Shown piece after piece: positions 11,161 to 21,207 of a stretch of 64,000 bases of DNA. The position numbers were made by a program, and so were the translations under genes. Every line of letters begins with the position of its first letter. Within the stretch, counting starts at the first letter, position 1. Source of the DNA: Stereocaulon alpinum (lineage: Eukaryota > Ascomycota > Lecanoromycetes > Lecanorales > Stereocaulaceae). The stretch lies in assembly GCA_018257865.1 (NCBI GenBank), contig JAEUBA010000076.1:62001-126000 (forward strand). Direction: 5' to 3'. The notes under the pieces are model-generated. The model had not been told where the DNA came from, made no database searches, and was given only the letters and a program-made list of their open reading frames with translations.

Positions 11161-11679
11161 GGTGGGAAGATTGTCGATTTTGCAAGGGTTCAGTACTGGT
11201 TAAATCTCGAAGATGTAGTGGAACACAACTACCAACGGGCTTTACGTGGGCAAGAAGAACGAATGAAGAGGATCTTTGTCTCTAAGAGAGGCTGTGCAAC
11301 CTTTTTCTATCTTGTATGGACGACGGGGAGTACCAAGTCGAGATTTCCCCGCGTCTTACCCCACTACCTATACTGGACATCTCCAATTACCCATTTCCGA
11401 AACTGGTCCCTCATTGGTCGCTTGAAAAGGGTACCTGAAGATTCGTAGCTTTAAGCTCTATGGCGGATCATTACCGGTAGTAGATGCTGTATCAAGGCTC
11501 AATCGCGGGGTGACTTTCCATGCCTCGGCTATAGCTGAGGCTTATATCCGCCAGGGTCTAATCAACCTGGAGAGCGCTGTGTGCAATGCTTGGGCAGTCG
11601 TTATGTATGAGCAAAAGTCTTGGAGATGGAAGAAAGTCGAGCAAGGGACAATAATGAGAAACAAAAAGCAAAAACATGT
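11161..11679. other. Intergenic, nothing recognised
   Basis: About 520 bases between the DUF3237 gene start and the 3' end of the tRNA-Ser gene. The part next to 11160 should hold the DUF3237 promoter. Confidence 0.5.
11670..11674 (-). terminator. Pol III oligo-T terminator of tRNA-Ser
   Basis: Five consecutive T on the minus strand, six bases after the discriminator base. A second T run follows closely. This is the expected RNA polymerase III stop signal. Confidence 0.8.
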
Positions 11680-11810
11680 CGACAGCGACAGGACTCGAAC
11701 CTGTGCTCGCGAACGAAATTGATTTCTAGTCAATCGCTGCAAGACGTTAGACCAGAGCCAGCATCTGAATCGACATTTAAGCTTACCCTTAACCACTCGG
11801 CCACGCTGTC
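11680..11810 (-). tRNA. tRNA-Ser(AGA) with a 50-nt internal insertion
   Basis: Minus strand, 5' end at 11810, discriminator base G at 11680. Acceptor stem GACAGCG pairs with CGCTGTC. The D arm starts GCCGAGTGGTTAAGG, which is also a good Pol III A box. The anticodon stem-loop ATTGA-CTAGAAA-TCAAT gives anticodon AGA (serine, codon UCU). A variable arm of about 13 nt marks a class II tRNA. T arm ACAGG-TTCGAGT-CCTGT holds the B box. A run of five T (11674-11670) follows the gene as a Pol III terminator. Fifty bases are inserted at 11786-11737, between the D-arm GG and the last D-stem C. Without them the tRNA is 81 nt, normal for serine. The anticodon loop itself has no canonical 37/38 intron. 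Confidence 0.9.
11737..11786 (-). other. Spliceosomal-type intron inside the tRNA-Ser gene
   Basis: The insertion begins GTAAGC, has CTAAC at 11750-11746 and ends GCAG. These are the 5' splice site, branch site and 3' splice site seen in protein-coding introns of this window. The branch adenosine lies about 10 nt before the 3' end, and the length (50 nt) matches neighbouring introns. It sits near tRNA position 24/25, not at 37/38 where nuclear tRNA introns removed by the tRNA splicing endonuclease normally lie. Removal by the spliceosome is inferred, not shown. Confidence 0.75.
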
Positions 11811-14037
11811 CAGATGACATAGCCGCTCTATGTGAAATAATATTCTGAAACGATGCCTGCGCTGGAAGTCACCTCGCTAGCGTACATTTTTAATCTATCT
11901 CTAAGGTACACATTGGTTTCGCCAAGCACGCTGATCAATCTTCACCAAGGCTGCTAATCGTCATGTCCTTGACTATGAGAGTCATGCTTGATGTACCTTC
12001 TTCAATGTCACCGCTCTGCTGTTGACCCCGTTGAGCTTTCCATCGTTCGGCATCGTTCAGTGGATTGAACCCTAGATGTCCCCATCTTTCTTCCCATCTT
12101 ACACTTACCCATGAACGCCATCCTCCAGTTTCCTCCAATATCATTGCCCTTGCTCATGTCCATCCATACAGATTGTACTCCTATACATATCCAACAACAC
12201 ATGTCAGCACATTTCCTAGGCCACTCAATGCTATATACCCATGAATGCTACAACGAAGATTGCTGTTTGAGAGTCTTCTAAGTGCACCCCGGTTGAATGC
12301 TTTCCCATCTTGGCTCAGGCAGCCTAAGGATTTACAGCTGTGCCGACATGATTGATAAAGTTCGAGGCTCTTAGTGTCAACAATGACAATGATGCTGCGA
12401 TCGATGAGTGCTACTGTCTCGTGTAGAGTCTCAAGTGTCACCGAGTGGAGGCACAGATTCCGTGATGCATACAATCCGCAACTAACCTCAATTGTGCACC
12501 TCCGATACATTCTTGTCCCATGCTTCGGACTATGACACTGAGACGGAAAATACTGGAACAGGAAAGGAACCGAAAACCGATTCCTCCTATGTGAGTCTCG
12601 GATACGAAGCATGTATGAGAGTCGAGCGAACTAGGGATATGGGGGACCTGAAGAACCGCTGTTGGCACAGTATGCCCCGTGTGGAGAATCAGTCATCTCT
12701 GGGTTAGGCTATACGGAAGCTGGACCTTGCGATGCTCAAAGGGTGAAGTCATGCAACCCACTAGAGAGATTCCACACTCACAAGCGTGCATCTCGTTCAT
12801 GACACCCTCAACATTTGGGAACGGAAAGCCAAGCGAAGACAAGACACGGGTACGGAAAGAAAGGAGGTTGAGGCGGACGAGAACCAACAAGGTTTACAGG
12901 AGAAGGGGTGATTGGCAAGCGATAGCAAATGGGATAGCTCACGTGTTCGAAGATGGCAGATTCACCAGAGTGCAATTTATAGCCTGAATGGGATAGGTTG
13001 CTGGGGCACAGTCGTGCAATCTCGTCGTTTGCTGCCCTGTTATATGGGCATGTGCGAAGATCTTGATCAACGAGGATCAGCAGACCACCACATACTGTAA
13101 TCACAAGATGAGGCCCTGGCTCGAGGAAAAATTTGCATGCATGATTTTGTCAAAGTGAACGAGAGATGTCATAACTCAAGCGCTAGTCAAAAAGCTCTCC
13201 ATTCCGTTATAATGTAGCTTTGGATGCTGATCACAACTCAATGTCCTTGGAATTTGCTATGAATTATGCAGGCTTAGCGTGCCGTAATTTTGGTGACTCT
13301 GAGTCTTCCGCTCCACGTGGTATCCAAGACATAGACTAACTTGCACTGTCGTGATGAAGCGAGGAAGACTGTTGGTTTCAACGCATCTGACGCTGTAGCT
13401 CATGCTCCTTGGCCCTAATGGGCCCCTCGGGGCCCTCGGGGCCTTAGGTTCAGCGGTCCGACGGCCCCTAGCGTGGCGGCCCATGATGTCTTGGCAGCCC
13501 CTAACACCACCACTCCAAGCACAATTTTCCCTATCTGTTGGATGGTCTCGCTTGTACAATGTAATCTAACCTCACGAACGGGGACTAGAGCAGAGCTATC
13601 GCTCTACCCTACCTTCTACAGGTCGGACTATAGAATTTGTGTGCAGACCGTATGACAACCTTACAAATTATAGCTTCAACGACACACTTGAAACAACCCT
13701 CCTAGGTAAGGATAGATACTAAGCCGAGCAACCAAGCGCATTTCCGCAGCCGAAGACTGGTTGAGCATGCGCAAACAGGCGCAAACCACAGCTGACCGCC
13801 AGAATGCTACTGTCTCATCCTATGCGATTGAACGAAAATCAGGAGAGGCAGAGTGGACACATATAGCCTATTCAGGAGGCTCTCCAACGCGGCAATGATA
13901 CCTTGTGATTATAATATCGTGTGGCGCACATAATTGGTCGAGCATTACCCCGGCTCCCCGGTGATAGATCATGAGTATAAGAGTAGCCCTTGACCCTTAG
14001 GTGCAAAATCCTCCAGCCACAACACACCACCGTCACC
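11811..14037. other. Gene-poor 2.2-kb stretch
   Basis: No frame here shows a recognisable domain or a coherent set of splice signals. A GC-rich patch rich in GGCCC/GGGCC words lies near 13410-13470. The last 100-200 bases should hold the promoter of the hydrolase gene. Confidence 0.5.
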
Positions 14038-15269
14038 ATGTTGTCATTCATGCTTTCATCAATGCTCATCGCCTCCGCTGTGGCTTTTGCAGGCTCTCCT
14101 CCGCTGAACTGTACGGCAGGCTTCAATAGCCCAGTCACTGGTCCATCTACCGGAGGCGGCGCATCATGCATTTCTGGCTTGGTTCAAGCTGCCGTCACCT
14201 CAAACAACATCAGATTACTTTACACGGGGCCAGGTGACCAGTTATCCGCTACTGAAACCATCCAAGAACTGCTGCAGGCCAACCCTAGATCAATCTTGGG
14301 CGACGTCAATCCCATCAGAGGTACCTACAACATATACGCCAAGTTGTGTCTTCCCTCCAATCCCTCCACGGCGAGGAGTGTCCGAACTGTCCAGTTCTTG
14401 ACGCATGGAGATACTTCAGACAGTACTTATTGGGACATCGCACCTGGCTACAGCTACGTTGATGCGGCCGCGAAAGCCGGCTATGCCACATTTTCGTACG
14501 ATCGCATTGGAGTCGGGCAGTCAGAACATCCAGACCCAGTCCAAGTGGTTCAAGGTCCTATCCAGGTCGAAATTGCGCACTTTCTAGTTACACAATTGAG
14601 AAAGAGTGCCTTTAGTGGATATTCATTCAAGAACTTTATCGGTGTGGGACACTCGGCAGGCTCAACGGTAACCCAAGGGCAGACTACAAAATATCCACAG
14701 GACTTTGACGCCGTCATCCTTACTGGTATATCGAACGTCGCTACCTATATAGCTCCCTCTCTGGCCTCTCTTAATCTCATCATAGCAAACACAGACCCTT
14801 CGGGGAAATTCAGAGGCATTGCCAATGGTTATTTGACCCCAGCCAACCAAGAGGGTATTCAATTCTCCTTTTTCCGCTATCCATATTTCGATCCAAGACG
14901 TAAGTGTCCTGTTACACAACGTCCAGGCATAGCTAACCAGAAATAGTTCTAACCAACCGTGTCGCTGCCAAACAGACCAGTACTATTGGAGAGCTTTTCA
15001 CTCTTAGGAACATGATTAGCCCATCACCGCAATTCACTGGTCCAGTGGATGTAGTACTTGGACAAAATGACTACTTCTTCTGTGGAGGGGATTGTAAGTA
15101 TCCTTCAGACCAGTCTGCTGCTGTCGTCCCCGCCTTCTATCCAGCTGCAGGCAAAGGTTCACAGCACTATCTTGTTCCTGGCGCTGGCCATCTTATCAAC
15201 GCGCATGTTTCGGCTCCCCAAGGGTTTGACCAGATGACTGCATTCTTGCGTAGCAATGGGTTCACCTGA
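14038..15269 (+). CDS. Secreted alpha/beta hydrolase
   Basis: Two exons, 14038-14899 and 14947-15269, with a 47-nt intron (GTAAGT, CTAAC, TAG); 394 residues. A signal peptide is visible in the first about 20 residues (LSSMLIASAVAFAGS). The alpha/beta hydrolase features are in order: oxyanion-type HGD in FLTHGDTSDSTYWD, YDRIGVGQSE, nucleophile elbow GVGHSAGS with Ser at about residue 206, and the acid/His part in exon 2 (VLGQNDYFFCG, then GAGHLINAH). The substrate cannot be told from sequence; fungal relatives are usually annotated only as hydrolases. The ATG at 14038 is chosen because it directly starts the signal peptide; upstream in-frame codons would mask it. Confidence 0.88.
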
Positions 15270-16362
15270 TTTTGGTGTTCCTTGTTGAGCGGATATTTTT
15301 TAAGCTGAAGCGATGGTTGGGTCAGGCCCAGGTGTTGACTTTGATCTGTTTGTTTACAATTCTCACTATAGGGAAAGAGTCTGGGGTATCTCAGCGATTT
15401 CGATGATGGCACAAACACATCTTTCAAAGCAATATTTTTACAACAAAATGTAATGCAGTATCCAATTCCTACATTTCGCGAGTAGTGTGCGCCATTCTTT
15501 TCGCAATTTCAGAATGTCCCGAGACATCAAGCTCTATACTGGAGATGGCTCGTGCAAGACCAAGGGGCTGTTACATGATAGGAAAAGTAGGAATGCCAAG
15601 CATCGACTTGGGTGGAATACCCCTCAATCCTCCTACCACCCACCAAGAATGGCGTCTGCACAGGACAAACGGGATAGCTACGTCTTTAACCGCGACCACA
15701 AATCAATTATACGGTCTTCTTCTCCGTCTGTCCAATATCCAGGCTCAGCTGACTCGAAAGGTATCAAGATTGAGCTACCAACACTTCTGGATAAAACAGC
15801 TTTGCGGCTATCTCCTTCACCCCACCGTTCCAACAATGTCCCCAAACATTCGGATCGCCGATATTTGAACAGGTACATGACTCTGTGTTCGCTGTCAGTG
15901 TGGAAGCCACCCGACTTCCGCGAGTCATGGAAATGAACAAACTAACATCGAAGGGTCCGAGACTCGTGCCTTCTCCAAGAACAGATGACAACGGCCGCCA
16001 ATCAGAGCTGCGTGGATGATGAGATGCATAAGAATCAACACCTACGAAGTCGAAACACGGCACGTAAGAGCGATCCTAGTTTGTAAACTTGGAGATCGAA
16101 ACATTCATCGACACATATGATACACATGTTTCCAAATTAGTGCCGCCCAAAGGCACCTGGATTGAGATACTGAAAGGCTAGCTGTCACTCTATCCTCCCT
16201 CAGATTCGTTCTCCGGCTTTGATCATCCATCATGCAAGCCGCTGATGCAGGCGCGACCGATACCTGACCGCCCAGAGAATGTGACGACCTTGATGGATTA
16301 ATCTTCTGAGAACCTTGCATCTGAAAGTCTTGCGTGTGAACGGACTTCAGGATTTTCTGTGC
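15270..16362. other. Intergenic, possibly containing more P450 decay
   Basis: No supported gene. The right part lies where the N-terminal three quarters of the P450 would be if the relic downstream had once been complete, but no P450 sequence is recognisable in it. Confidence 0.4.
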
Positions 16363-16886
16363 GTCTTGTGATGTGTTAAGAATATGCATCTATTCGGGCT
16401 CCAGCATATTGTTCCAGCTGGAGGTGACACGGTTTGCGGAGGCTGGCTACCCAGCGGTGTAAGTAGGTTTGTCAATTAGGCATGAAAACTCGAAAGGAAA
16501 GGCTCGGAAAACTGACACCATAGCACAAATACTAGACCCATGTCACCGTACATCAGCAGTCCCTCTATCGCTCTCCCAATGATTTCCACGAGCCAGACGC
16601 CTTCTGCCCGGCGCGTTGGCTGTCGACTGCTAAGAATGACACTGCTTCGGCATTTCATGGTGATAATCGTGAAGCTGTGCAGAGCTTCGGCACAGGCTCG
16701 TGGAGCTGTATTGGGCAAATCCTTGAATACGCTGAACTACACACTATATTGGCTAAATTGCTATGGCACTTTGACATCGGTATGGCACCTGGAGGCCGAG
16801 ACGTGGAATGGATGATGCAGAAAAGCTATGCAATGATAGAAAAGCAGGCATTTGAGGTACAGCTTACTTGTGTCGGAGGTGAGTAG
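16363..16886 (+). pseudogene. Cytochrome P450 3' relic
   Basis: Only the C-terminal quarter of a microsomal P450 is present. Exon pieces 16363-16458 and 16536-16886 join over an intact 77-nt intron (GTAAGT to CTAG). The reading gives GLQHIVPAGGDTVCGGWLPS and then HVTVHQQSLYRSP, FHEPDAFCPARWLS (the PERF/PERW region), and haem-binding loop FGTGSWSCIGQ with the ligand Cys. Then comes LEYAELHTILAKLLWHFDI. The ExxR helix expected just upstream is gone: a TGA falls in that frame at 16360-16362. No membrane anchor, I-helix or N-terminal half is found. The haem loop deviates from the usual FxxGxRxCxG (Arg replaced by Trp/Ser). I infer a truncated, non-functional remnant. Confidence 0.75.
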
Positions 16887-17437
16887 AGGTGAGACTGGGG
16901 CAAGAGGAGTTAGTCACGAACTCAAAATTAGGGAAATGTCTGCCATGACTCGTCCAAGGTACTTAGGGGAACTGGCTTCAAATGCTATGGGGACTTTGTG
17001 TATTGGAAGTCGACCATTATCTGCCACTACATATCTGTATCCTAGAATGTGGGTGAGGATTAGTATGCATGGCGCAAATAGTGAAGTTTCTACTCAGGTT
17101 CAGCTAGTATGATACTGACTTTGAAAAACGAGCGTCCCGCCGAAAGACGCTAGCCGGCACTAGCAAATCTTGGGTCTAGCTCTAGTTCTACAGGCCTCCC
17201 AGACTCCCAGTGGCCAGCGTACCGAGCCAACCATTCATGTCTTGGCTTGTGTCATTGGCCAAGCCTAATTCTATCACACAACGCCCATGACCTGGAGCCG
17301 GCTGAACATCTGCAGGTCAGTTACACATATTCCAGACCGCCAAGTGTGCGTAGTGCTTCTCTAGACGCCGTTCCTATCGAGGACCGTTGCGAACCGCAGC
17401 CGTAGCCCTTAGAACGACGGCCGGTTGACTACACGCC
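16887..17437. other. Intergenic, nothing recognised
   Basis: Between the P450 relic and the aldolase-family gene; presumed promoter of the latter at its right end. Confidence 0.5.
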
Positions 17438-18467
17438 ATGGCAGAACGACCGGCAAAGAAACAGAAGATGGATTTGAGGCAAAATAAGGCTAATGTTATG
17501 CTCAAGAAGGCAGTGGAGGGTGGGTATGGTATACCAGGCGTCTGCGTCGTACGTCTCACAGGACCCAATGGTGGCCACCCCGCTGCACCGCTCTGAACCT
17601 TTGCTCAACTGCAACTACCTCCCATCAAACCGTACCTAACCCTTGTCCTCAGTCCAATATTCCCGACTGACAAGCCTGCCGATGAAATAGTACAACCTTG
17701 AAGGCATCCTCGCCACCGTCCGCGCCGCCGAAGCCAAGTCCTCCCCGGCAATGCTCCTTCTCTTTCCCTGGGCGCAAATCTACTCCTCCACCGTCCTCGC
17801 CACCGCAGCCGCCGAAGCAGCCCGCAAGTCCTCTGTACCCATAACAGTTCACCTAGACCATGCACAATCCCCCGAAGCTATTCACGAAGCAGCAGACACA
17901 GGCTGCTACGACAGCATAATGGTCGATATGTCGCATCACGAGAAAGAAGAGAATTTGAGACTCACACAGGAACTGACAGCGTACTGTCATGAACGGGGAA
18001 TAGTAACAGAAGCAGAACCAGGACGGATAACAGGCGGAGAAGATGGGGTCATGGACACAGCTGATCTCGAAGCCGTGATGACGAGTCCGGAGGAAGCGCG
18101 AGAATTCGTTGATACGGGCATCGACTGGCTCGCTCCCGCTTTCGGAAACGTACACGGGAACTACGGTCCTCGCGGAATTCAGCTCGAATACGAGCGCCTC
18201 AACGCCGTCAACGAAGCCGTAGGCAAAGACGTCCGGCTCGTGCTTCACGGCACAGATGGCTTCGATGACGCGATCTTCAAAAAGTGTATAAAAGGAGGTA
18301 TCACGAAGGTTAACATCAATAAATTTATGAATAAGCGATATATGGATTTGCAGAATGGGAATGAGGGAAAGTTGGGCTTAACGCAGTTGATGGAGGAGGG
18401 GACGAAGAGGATGCAGGAGGCTGTGGAGGAGTGTATTGAGATGCTTGGGAGTGGGGGCAAGGCGTGA
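17438..18467 (+). CDS. Class II fructose-bisphosphate aldolase family protein
   Basis: Two exons, 17438-17548 and 17691-18467, with a 142-nt intron (GTACGT to ATAG); 295 residues. Joined text runs GGYGIPGVCVYNLEGILATV. Zinc-dependent aldolase hallmarks are present: VHLDHAQ near residues 90-95 (zinc-binding His and catalytic Asp), NVHGNYGP (zinc His) and LVLHGTDGFDD (zinc His plus GTDG phosphate loop), followed by KVNINKF. The length and motif spacing are closer to the tagatose-bisphosphate/ketose aldolase branch than to the yeast housekeeping Fba1 (about 360 residues). It may therefore act on another ketose phosphate; substrate is unknown. Many fungi carry such paralogues beside the glycolytic enzyme. 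Confidence 0.88.
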
Positions 18468-19238
18468 TGGTAGTGGGGAGATGATTAGCGGTTCTTGTAC
18501 ATATTTGGTTGTTGATGTACATATGACGTATAAAACCTCACATACATGACCACGACGCACAATCGACACTGCAATCCCGGTCAGCGCAATATCACAATCA
18601 CAAAACACAGACCATCCCACAAGCCCCAACCCATTCAAACTCCACCAGCTGCATGCACCTTGACGTCCTCACGAGTAACGCATAAGGTAGGTACAATCCC
18701 CAAAGAAGAACGCTAGGCCAATTCGGGTTTCCATTTTTCGGTCTTCGAACATCGTTGATCTGACGTGCTCAGGGAAAAAGACACGAAAACCGAGGCTCCG
18801 CTTATGGACGGTAGGAAGTTGGGACGTTTCAGACGGTTAGGAGTGGGATTTCGAAAGATGCTGAGTGAGATCAAGTGGGATGTACGTATCAGGCTCTCGT
18901 TTCAGAGTGAGTGGAGAATGCGGCAATTCCCGATCAATTGGAGCTTCATGTTGCAAATTTCACACGGCTTGGCTAGTGTTCTAGCGTCCATTGGTGCAAG
19001 TATTTTGGGGGCCAATCTTAGATATTTGTTTCAACATGAGTTGAGGGAATTATGTGCATGCTATCAATTGGTATAAACCGCTTACGCCTCCCCAATCTGG
19101 ATCTTGTAATACAAGGTATCAACAGGGCAATCCATGCACCTATCCGCCGACTATACACATCCTTCCACATTCTCACATTACAGCCGACCTGAAGTCCTCA
19201 ACGCCCCCACTCGTATTCACCCATACGTACACAGACAC
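18468..19238. other. Intergenic between two converging genes
   Basis: Holds the 3' ends of the aldolase-family gene and the ammonium permease. No supported gene. Confidence 0.55.
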
Positions 19239-20843
19239 TTAATCCGACTTGACAGCTTTATCTGGCGTAATTTCCCCAATGCCTCTGCTAAGTGCGGGAT
19301 CCTGTCCCATGATGACGCCGTCGCCTGATCCGTCACCTGAAGAGGTATCATGTCTCCTGTAGTCCTTGGACGACCTCACTTCCCGGATGGCCTTTTCCTC
19401 GTCAGTCATCTGGCCGGGATGTTCGTATCCAGCGACTCTCCTGTAGTTGCGGTTGTAGTACTCGAAGGTGTAGGGTTCTTCGCCGTGGATGGCATAATCG
19501 CCTATTTCGCACATCTCGTCGGTCATCCGAAGGGGCACGCGGCAGACGAACTTGATGAATACCATGATGAGGGATGTCCAGACGATGTTCCAGCCAATGA
19601 TGAAGAGTGCACCGACGATTTGAAGACCAATCTGGCGACCATTGCCTGCAACAGCACCGCCGGGGTTAGTGATACCGAAAGCCTGGCAGCCTTTCACTGT
19701 TGCCCAGAGACCTAGGTATTGTTAGTTAGGGGAATCTGCTGGGGTTTGGGACATGAGCATACCTGTACCGATGCCTCCAACAATAGCGCCGACGAAATGA
19801 GTGTGGAAGACGTCCAGTGTGTCGTCGACTTGGCGCATGATCTTTGTACGGCCGAGAATGTTCATTGAGACCCAGGGAACTGTGCCAGAGCCGACGCCAA
19901 GAAGAATCGCACCCCAACCAGCGACGACACCAGCAGCAGGAGTAATTGCGACTAGTCCGGTAATCATTCCTTGAACAGCGCCAATGACTGATGGTTTCTT
20001 GAAGAAGATCAAATCCATGATGGTCCAGGTGAGGAGGGAGGTGGCAGTACAAATGTTGGTGTTAAGTACAGCGACACCAGCATCTGGGGAAGCAGCGTAT
20101 GGATCTCCTCCGTTGAAGCCATTCCATCCCGTCCATAGAATACCAGCGCCGACTAACATGAGTGTGATGTTGCTTGGCTTCGCGTCAACGCGATCCGATG
20201 GCAGTCGCGGACCGATCCACCAGGCACCCACAAATCCTGCCGTTCCAGAAGATAGATGGATGACATATCCACCAGAATAATCAATCACACCATATTTGTA
20301 AAGGAAGCCTCCGCCCCAAATGCTGAAAGCTCCAATGGTGTAGGAAAAGGTCAACCACAGTGGGACGAATATCATCCACGCAGTAAAGTTCATCCGGCAA
20401 AGGAAAGAACCAGCGATGAGGATGAGCGTGATAGCCGCGAATACAAACTGGAAGTAGACCATAGAAGCTTGTGGGAAGGCCTGTGTCAGAGCAGCCGTGG
20501 GTAGATTCGAATTCTCGAGTTCGAAACCAAGATCGACGGAAATAGAAGGGTAGCCGACAAGAGGTAACATTTGCGTTCCGAAAGCCATTTGATATCCCCA
20601 AACGACCCAGCAGACGAGAACAGCGGCAAAGGCGTAGAACGCCATGAAGGCGGAATTAATTGACCATTTGTGCTTCACCCATCCGGCATAGAGAACAACC
20701 AGACCTGGGATACTCTGGAGTGCCACCAAGGTACCCGCGGTCATCTGCCAAGCATTGTGACCTGGGTCCAGCCATGGCGGTGCGACTGGATTGACGGATG
20801 CTGAGGCGCTGGCAGCGGTAGCGGTAGCAGTGGTAGACGTCAT
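19239..20843 (-). CDS. Ammonium permease (Mep/Amt family)
   Basis: Two exons, 20843-19763 and 19711-19239, 51-nt intron (GTATGC, CTAAC, TAG); 517 residues. Eleven hydrophobic helices are expected and visible, beginning [16 protein letters not shown]. Family hallmarks: [15 protein letters not shown] (first pore His), [14 protein letters not shown], and the second pore His in [17 protein letters not shown] right before the intron. The cytosolic tail is hydrophilic and Asp/Ser-rich ([11 protein letters not shown]). The Ala/Thr-rich N terminus is short, as in Mep2/MepA. The frame is open upstream to 20999, but the ATG at 20843 gives the usual N terminus. The protein imports ammonium across the plasma membrane. 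Three GATA-type sites lie upstream (separate entry), in keeping with nitrogen control. Confidence 0.93.
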
Positions 20844-20873
20844 ATTGATGGACAACAGAGAGGAAGACAGGAC

Positions 20874-21207
20874 GTGATAGTTCCGAGGCCAAGATGGCCG
20901 GTTATTACGACAAGAGAATGATGGGAAAGCTTGAACACGACGCGCCGACTGGGCAGCAAGTCTATATAGAAACGAGGGATCGTAACTCCATAGTGTCACG
21001 ACGCGGATGGGGTCTATCCTGTAGACTAAAATAGTCTGGAGACATACTTCCCTCGTCTAGATTAACCTATGTGGGTGGCCAAGACGAGCTGTAAGACGCT
21101 GCACCGAGCTCCATAGAGTTTGTCGACACATAACTTCTTTTCATAGATCCGTTTACCGAACCAGATAAGGTGATCATGAATTCCAGGTGACTGTACCTTA
21201 CAGATAA
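20874..21207 (-). promoter_or_regulatory. Candidate nitrogen-GATA factor sites upstream of the ammonium permease
   Basis: On the given strand, TGATAG is at 20874-20879, AGATAA at 21163-21168 and AGATAA at 21202-21207. They fit the HGATAR consensus of AreA/Nit2-type factors and lie about 30, 320 and 360 bases from the start codon. Mep genes are established GATA-factor targets in ascomycetes. Single sites occur by chance, so only the pair at 21163/21202 is suggestive. Confidence 0.4.

Noticed and set aside
11680..11810. Canonical tRNA endonuclease intron
   Set aside because: The insertion is not at position 37/38 and I see no clear bulge-helix-bulge at its borders, while GT, CTAAC and AG signals all fit a spliceosomal intron.
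13400..13470. GC-rich GGGCCC-type patch
   Set aside because: Looks like simple GC-rich sequence; no palindrome or repeat unit long enough to call an element.
17853..18248. Minus-strand frame of 131 codons
   Set aside because: Exact antisense of the aldolase-family exon; shadow.
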